From: a virus
Direction: 5' to 3' (one strand)
DNA length: 22,115 nucleotides
Virus record (IMG/VR): IMGVR_UViG_3300009011_000059
Location: 1 to 22,115 of that record
Shown here: one piece after another, positions 19,294 to 22,115 of the stretch
Layout: every line of letters begins with the position of its first letter
How positions within the stretch are numbered: the stretch's first letter is position 1
Notes under the pieces: generated by a model
Databases searched by the model: none
The model's input: the letters and a program-made list of their open reading frames with translations, nothing else
Told to the model about the DNA's origin: nothing
Position numbers and translations under genes: made by a program

Positions 19294-19318
19294 AGCCCGA
19301 TGATGAAGCGGGCTTTTT
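19294..19318 (+). terminator. Intrinsic terminator after tailspike-like gene
   Basis: AGCCCG (19294-19299) pairs with CGGGCT (19309-19314) around a 9-nt loop, followed by TTTT. It closes the tailspike-like gene 13 bases after its stop codon. Confidence 0.85.
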
Positions 19319-19350
19319 CACATCCACTTCCCGCAATGAGAGGAATCGAG

Positions 19351-19617
19351 ATGGCCCATATGCCGGACAATGATCCCGGCCTGTGAGCCGCCCTGATTGC
19401 CTGGATGATTGCTCGCCAGCCGCAGTTAAACGCCACCGGCCTGTGGAAGTTGCCGGTCTTGCTTGATCGTCCGTACGCCATTGGCAGCGGCACGTCATAC
19501 GCATTCGCTGCGATGGATATGGGCGCATCAGCCGTGAAGGCCGTCGAGATGGCGGCAAGGCGCGATACCAACACTGGCGGCAGGGGGCAGACAGTTCGAG
19601 TCGACAGCGACCAATAA
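19351..19617 (+). pseudogene. Remnant of an HslV/proteasome-type phage peptidase
   Basis: An ATG at 19351 with AGAGG 7 nt upstream opens a frame that meets TGA at 19384-19386 after 11 codons. The same frame then continues 76 codons to 19617. The continued part (LIAWMIARQPQ ... DRPYAIGSGTSYAFAAMDMGASAVKAVEMAARRDTNTGG) resembles the C-terminal third of HslV-like Ntn hydrolases, where 'AIGSG...A..AM..G.sA.eAVe.A...D..tGG' is characteristic. The N-terminal nucleophile domain is missing. It stands between the tailspike moron and the terminase and was probably cut when the moron came in. A short functional protein from ATG 19405 is possible but has no ribosome site. Confidence 0.6.
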
Positions 19618-19626
19618 GGATTCACC

Positions 19627-20226
19627 ATGAGCACCAAGCAACCCGATTGGGAGGCAATCGAACGTGCCTTCCGGGCCGGGGCGCTTTCCATCCGCACCAT
19701 CGCTGACCGTAACGGGGTGAGCGACACCGCGATCCGGAAGAAGGCCAAGGTCTTGGGGTGGGAGCGGGATCTTTCCGAGCAAGTCCGAAAAGAGGTTCGC
19801 AATAAGCTGGTTCGCGGAGAGGTTCGCGAAGATCAATGTGCAAACCCTGAGCGGGACGCCGAGATCATCGAAGAGGCGGCAGAGGAGGGCGCGACGGTTG
19901 TTCGCAGCCACCGCCGCGACATTCGCAAGGCCACGAACCTTGCGAACCTGCTGATGGATGACTTGCTCACCACCATCAAGCGTCGTGAGGACATCGAGGA
20001 CGAGATCGAGCGCGAGACCGCCGACGATGAGAGCGGTTTCCGTCGAGGCTCGATGCTCGCTGCCGTGGCCTTGCCCAGCAACGCCAAGACCCTTTTCCAG
20101 CTGTCTTCGGCCATGAAGAACCTGCAGGTGCTCGAGCGCACCGCATTCGGCCTGGACGACAAGGAGCAGTCGAAAGACGCCGACGAGCTGTCGCAGCTGA
20201 TGGATGAACTATCGAAGGATGCCTGA
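19627..20226 (+). CDS. Terminase small subunit
   Basis: A 199-residue protein. Residues 8-45 form an N-terminal HTH (WEAIERAFRAGALSIRTIADRNGVSDTAIRKKAKVLGW), used in small terminases to recognise the packaging site. A long acidic helical middle follows, and a C-terminal part (LFQLSSAMKNLQVLERTAFGLDD) typical of oligomeric small subunits. AAGGA lies about 7 nt before the start. It is placed 2 bases before the large subunit, which it should recruit to concatemeric DNA. Confidence 0.88.
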   Translation: MSTKQPDWEAIERAFRAGALSIRTIADRNGVSDTAIRKKAKVLGWERDLSEQVRKEVRNKLVRGEVREDQCANPERDAEIIEEAAEEGATVVRSHRRDIRKATNLANLLMDDLLTTIKRREDIEDEIERETADDESGFRRGSMLAAVALPSNAKTLFQLSSAMKNLQVLERTAFGLDDKEQSKDADELSQLMDELSKDA

Positions 20227-20228
20227 CC

Positions 20229-21716
20229 ATGAAGCCCGAGCACATGAAACTGCTCCGGGATCGGTTCTGGCGGCTGAACAACCTGTATTTCATCACGGAC
20301 AAGCAGGGCAAGAAGGTCCGCTTCCGCATGACGCAGGAGCAGGTCGATTATTTCCAGGGGATGCACACCCGCAACATCATCCTTAAGGCCAGGCAGTTGG
20401 GTTTCACCACCCTGGTGTGCATCGTCCAGCTGGATGCCGCGCTGTTCGAGGCCGCCAAGTGCGCCCTGATCGCCCACACCCTGAACGATGCCAAGCGTCT
20501 GTTTCGGGAGAAGGTGAAGTACGCCTACGATCACCTGCCAAAGGAGATCAAGGCGGCCAACCCGGCGAGCAATGATGCCGCGGGCGAGCTGGTGTTCAGC
20601 AAGGGCGGATCGCTGTACGTATCCACTTCATTCCGGGGCGGCACGCTGCGGTACCTGCACGTTTCCGAGTTCGGGAAGATATGCGCCAAGTTCCCGCATA
20701 AGGCGCGGGAGATCGTCACGGGTGCGTTCGAGGCCGTGGCCGCTGAGTGCTTCGTCACTATCGAGTCGACGGCTGAGGGCCGGGCTGGGTATTTCTTTGA
20801 CTACAGCCAGTCCGCCGAGAAGCAGCAACTGGCCGGCGTGCCCCTGGGCCTGCTGGACTGGAAGTTCTTCTTCTTCAGCTGGTGGCGGAACCCTCTCTAC
20901 TCGCTGGATCCGACCGACGTCACGATCCCAGACCGCTTGACCAAGTATTTCGACGAGCTGAGCGCCAAGCACGGCATCGTCACCAGTCCAGGCCAGCGCG
21001 CCTGGTACACCGCCAAGGAAAAGACCCTCGGCGACGACATGAAGCGGGAATATCCGTCGATCCCTGCCGAGGCATTCCAGCAGACGATCGAGGGCGCGTA
21101 CTACGCCAAGCAGTTCACCAAGCTCTACGCCGCCCAGCGCATTGGCAAGTTGCCCGACAACAGCCACCTGCCGGTGCATACCTTCTGGGACATCGGTGTG
21201 GGCGACTCCACGGCCATCTGGTTCGTCCGGATCGTCGGCGAGGAGTACCACGTTGTCGACTTCTACCAGAACAGCGGTGAAGGCCTGCGGCACTACATGA
21301 AGGTGCTGAAGGATCGCGGCTACGAGTACGGCGAGCACTGGGGGCCCCACGACATCGACAACCGGGAATTTGGTAGCGACGGCAAGACTCGGCGAGAACT
21401 CGCGCGAGAGGGCTACGAGATCGACGGCCAGGTGTATCGGATGACCTTCCAGGTTGTGCCGAAGCTTGGAGTGGATGAGGGCATTGAGCAGGCGCGGGAA
21501 ATCCTCCCGAACTGCGCTTTCGACGAATCCAAGTGCGAGGAGGGCATCACTGCCCTTGAAAGCTACCGCAAGGAATGGGACGACAAGCGCGGGTGCTGGA
21601 AGGACAAGCCCCTGCACGACTGGTCTTCCCACCCGGCCGACGCCTTCCGCTACTTCGCTGTGGCCAAAACCAAGCGCTCCGTGGTCAAGCACGTTCCAAT
21701 CTCGTTCACTTTCTGA
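20229..21716 (+). CDS. terL: Terminase large subunit (packaging ATPase-nuclease)
   Basis: A 495-residue motor. A deviant Walker A is seen as KARQLGFTT (53-61), Walker B as YLHVSEFG (142-149) and the coupling motif as TIESTAEG (177-184). The C-terminal RNase-H-like nuclease starts at about 318 with FWDIGVGDSTAIWF (D321), followed by GPHDIDNREFG (around 373-382) and HPADAFRYF near the C-terminus. These supply the metal-binding acids. It docks on the portal, pumps DNA and cuts the concatemer. Gene order small subunit, large subunit, portal is standard. All motifs look intact. Confidence 0.95.
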   Translation: MKPEHMKLLRDRFWRLNNLYFITDKQGKKVRFRMTQEQVDYFQGMHTRNIILKARQLGFTTLVCIVQLDAALFEAAKCALIAHTLNDAKRLFREKVKYAYDHLPKEIKAANPASNDAAGELVFSKGGSLYVSTSFRGGTLRYLHVSEFGKICAKFPHKAREIVTGAFEAVAAECFVTIESTAEGRAGYFFDYSQSAEKQQLAGVPLGLLDWKFFFFSWWRNPLYSLDPTDVTIPDRLTKYFDELSAKHGIVTSPGQRAWYTAKEKTLGDDMKREYPSIPAEAFQQTIEGAYYAKQFTKLYAAQRIGKLPDNSHLPVHTFWDIGVGDSTAIWFVRIVGEEYHVVDFYQNSGEGLRHYMKVLKDRGYEYGEHWGPHDIDNREFGSDGKTRRELAREGYEIDGQVYRMTFQVVPKLGVDEGIEQAREILPNCAFDESKCEEGITALESYRKEWDDKRGCWKDKPLHDWSSHPADAFRYFAVAKTKRSVVKHVPISFTF

Positions 21717-21724
21717 GGCCATCC

Positions 21725-22115
21725 ATGCCTAACTTCCTCCCCCGGGCAGAGTACTCGGAGGCCTTGCCCGGCTGGCAGCTGGTCAAGCGCTGCGTGGCGG
21801 GCGCCCGCGAGGTTCGCAAGCACGATATCTACCTGCCGATGCCTGACCCGGAGAACAAGTCTCCCGAGAACCAGGCGCGGTACAAGCAGTACAAGAAGCG
21901 GGCGATGTTCCTGAACATCACTGGGCGCACGCGTACCGGCCTGCTGGGTGCGGTGTTCCGCAAGACAGCAGAGCTGGAGCTTCCCGCCGGGGTCGAGTAC
22001 CTCAAGGAGAACGCCAGCGGCGATGGCACGAGCCTGGAGCAGCTGTCGAAGGATGCCGTGGGGGAATGCCTGGACGCTGGCCGGGGTGGGTTCCTCGTGG
22101 ACTTCCCTGCGGTTG
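21725..22115 (+). CDS. Portal protein (DUF4055 type), 3' end outside window
   Basis: The first 130 codons are present. MPNFLPRAEYSEALPGWQLVKRC opens the frame. YLPMPDPENKSPENQARYKQY and then KRAMFLNITGRTRTGLLGAVFRK follow, the pattern I associate with DUF4055 phage proteins that occupy the portal position. The portal forms the dodecameric DNA gate of the capsid and the terminase dock. It starts 8 bases after the large-subunit stop. The remainder lies beyond the window. Confidence 0.85.
   Translation, partial: MPNFLPRAEYSEALPGWQLVKRCVAGAREVRKHDIYLPMPDPENKSPENQARYKQYKKRAMFLNITGRTRTGLLGAVFRKTAELELPAGVEYLKENASGDGTSLEQLSKDAVGECLDAGRGGFLVDFPAV

Noticed and set aside
20628-21722. Long minus-strand frame opposite the large terminase gene
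   Set aside because: It mirrors terminase codons with low-complexity Val/Leu/Gly composition; it is a shadow of a certain gene.
1-22115. CRISPR arrays and insertion sequences
   Set aside because: No series of equal repeats with equal spacers and no transposase frame or flanked terminal repeats were found.

Overview
The window is a stretch of a lambda-like temperate phage, almost certainly a prophage of a fluorescent Pseudomonas (P. putida group or close). The evidence is GC-rich coding, the DUF1654 protein (a Pseudomonas family), small phage proteins of a kind I recognise from Pseudomonas prophages, and the gene order: recombination, repressor/Cro, O/P replication, ninB/ninG, antiterminator, lysis, terminase, portal. 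These attributions come from memory of families, not from a search. Integrase, excisionase and att sites would lie left of base 1; head and tail genes right of base 22115.

Left arm (1-6713, minus strand). A leftward early operon starts at a strong promoter (PL, -35 TTGACA at 6708-6713). It first makes a roughly 365-nt untranslated leader packed with hairpins, then one small gene (6074-6313), then meets an intrinsic terminator (6031-6055). Beyond it lie about 14 further genes: hypotheticals, an HNH-AP2 homing-type endonuclease, several cysteine-rich small proteins, a candidate recombination pair (unknown protein plus YqaJ/lambda-type exonuclease), a helix-turn-helix-like protein and an RMF/CrpP-like protein. 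A 435-bp gene-free island (5010-5444) carries a perfect 21-bp inverted repeat.

Immunity region (6685-9400). Similar 15-bp operators (pattern WWCACG-N3-YGTGWT) occur between the S24-type repressor and cro (three sites, 22-23 bp apart) and at PL (two sites, 24 bp apart), with another upstream of a DUF1654 gene that also has a LexA-like box. A zinc-ribbon protein and a coiled-coil membrane protein sit behind the repressor and are candidate lysogenic accessory genes.

Right early operon (9160-15223, plus strand): cro-like gene, two small ribbon-helix-helix-like proteins, an HNH-like protein, an O-like initiator whose linker coding region carries iteron-like repeats (probable origin), a lambda P-like helicase loader, NinB, NinG and a Q-like antiterminator. 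Most genes overlap by 1-10 bases.

Late control and late genes (15220-22115). The -35 box of a late promoter overlaps the stop codon of the Q-like gene; direct repeats lie in its spacer, and two tandem terminators follow about 320-390 nt downstream, the PR'-tR' arrangement. A hicAB toxin-antitoxin cassette is inserted on the opposite strand. Then come two small multi-pass membrane proteins (holin-type), an independently terminated beta-helix tailspike-like gene, a broken HslV-like peptidase remnant, terminase small and large subunits and the start of a DUF4055-type portal protein. No endolysin or spanin is visible.
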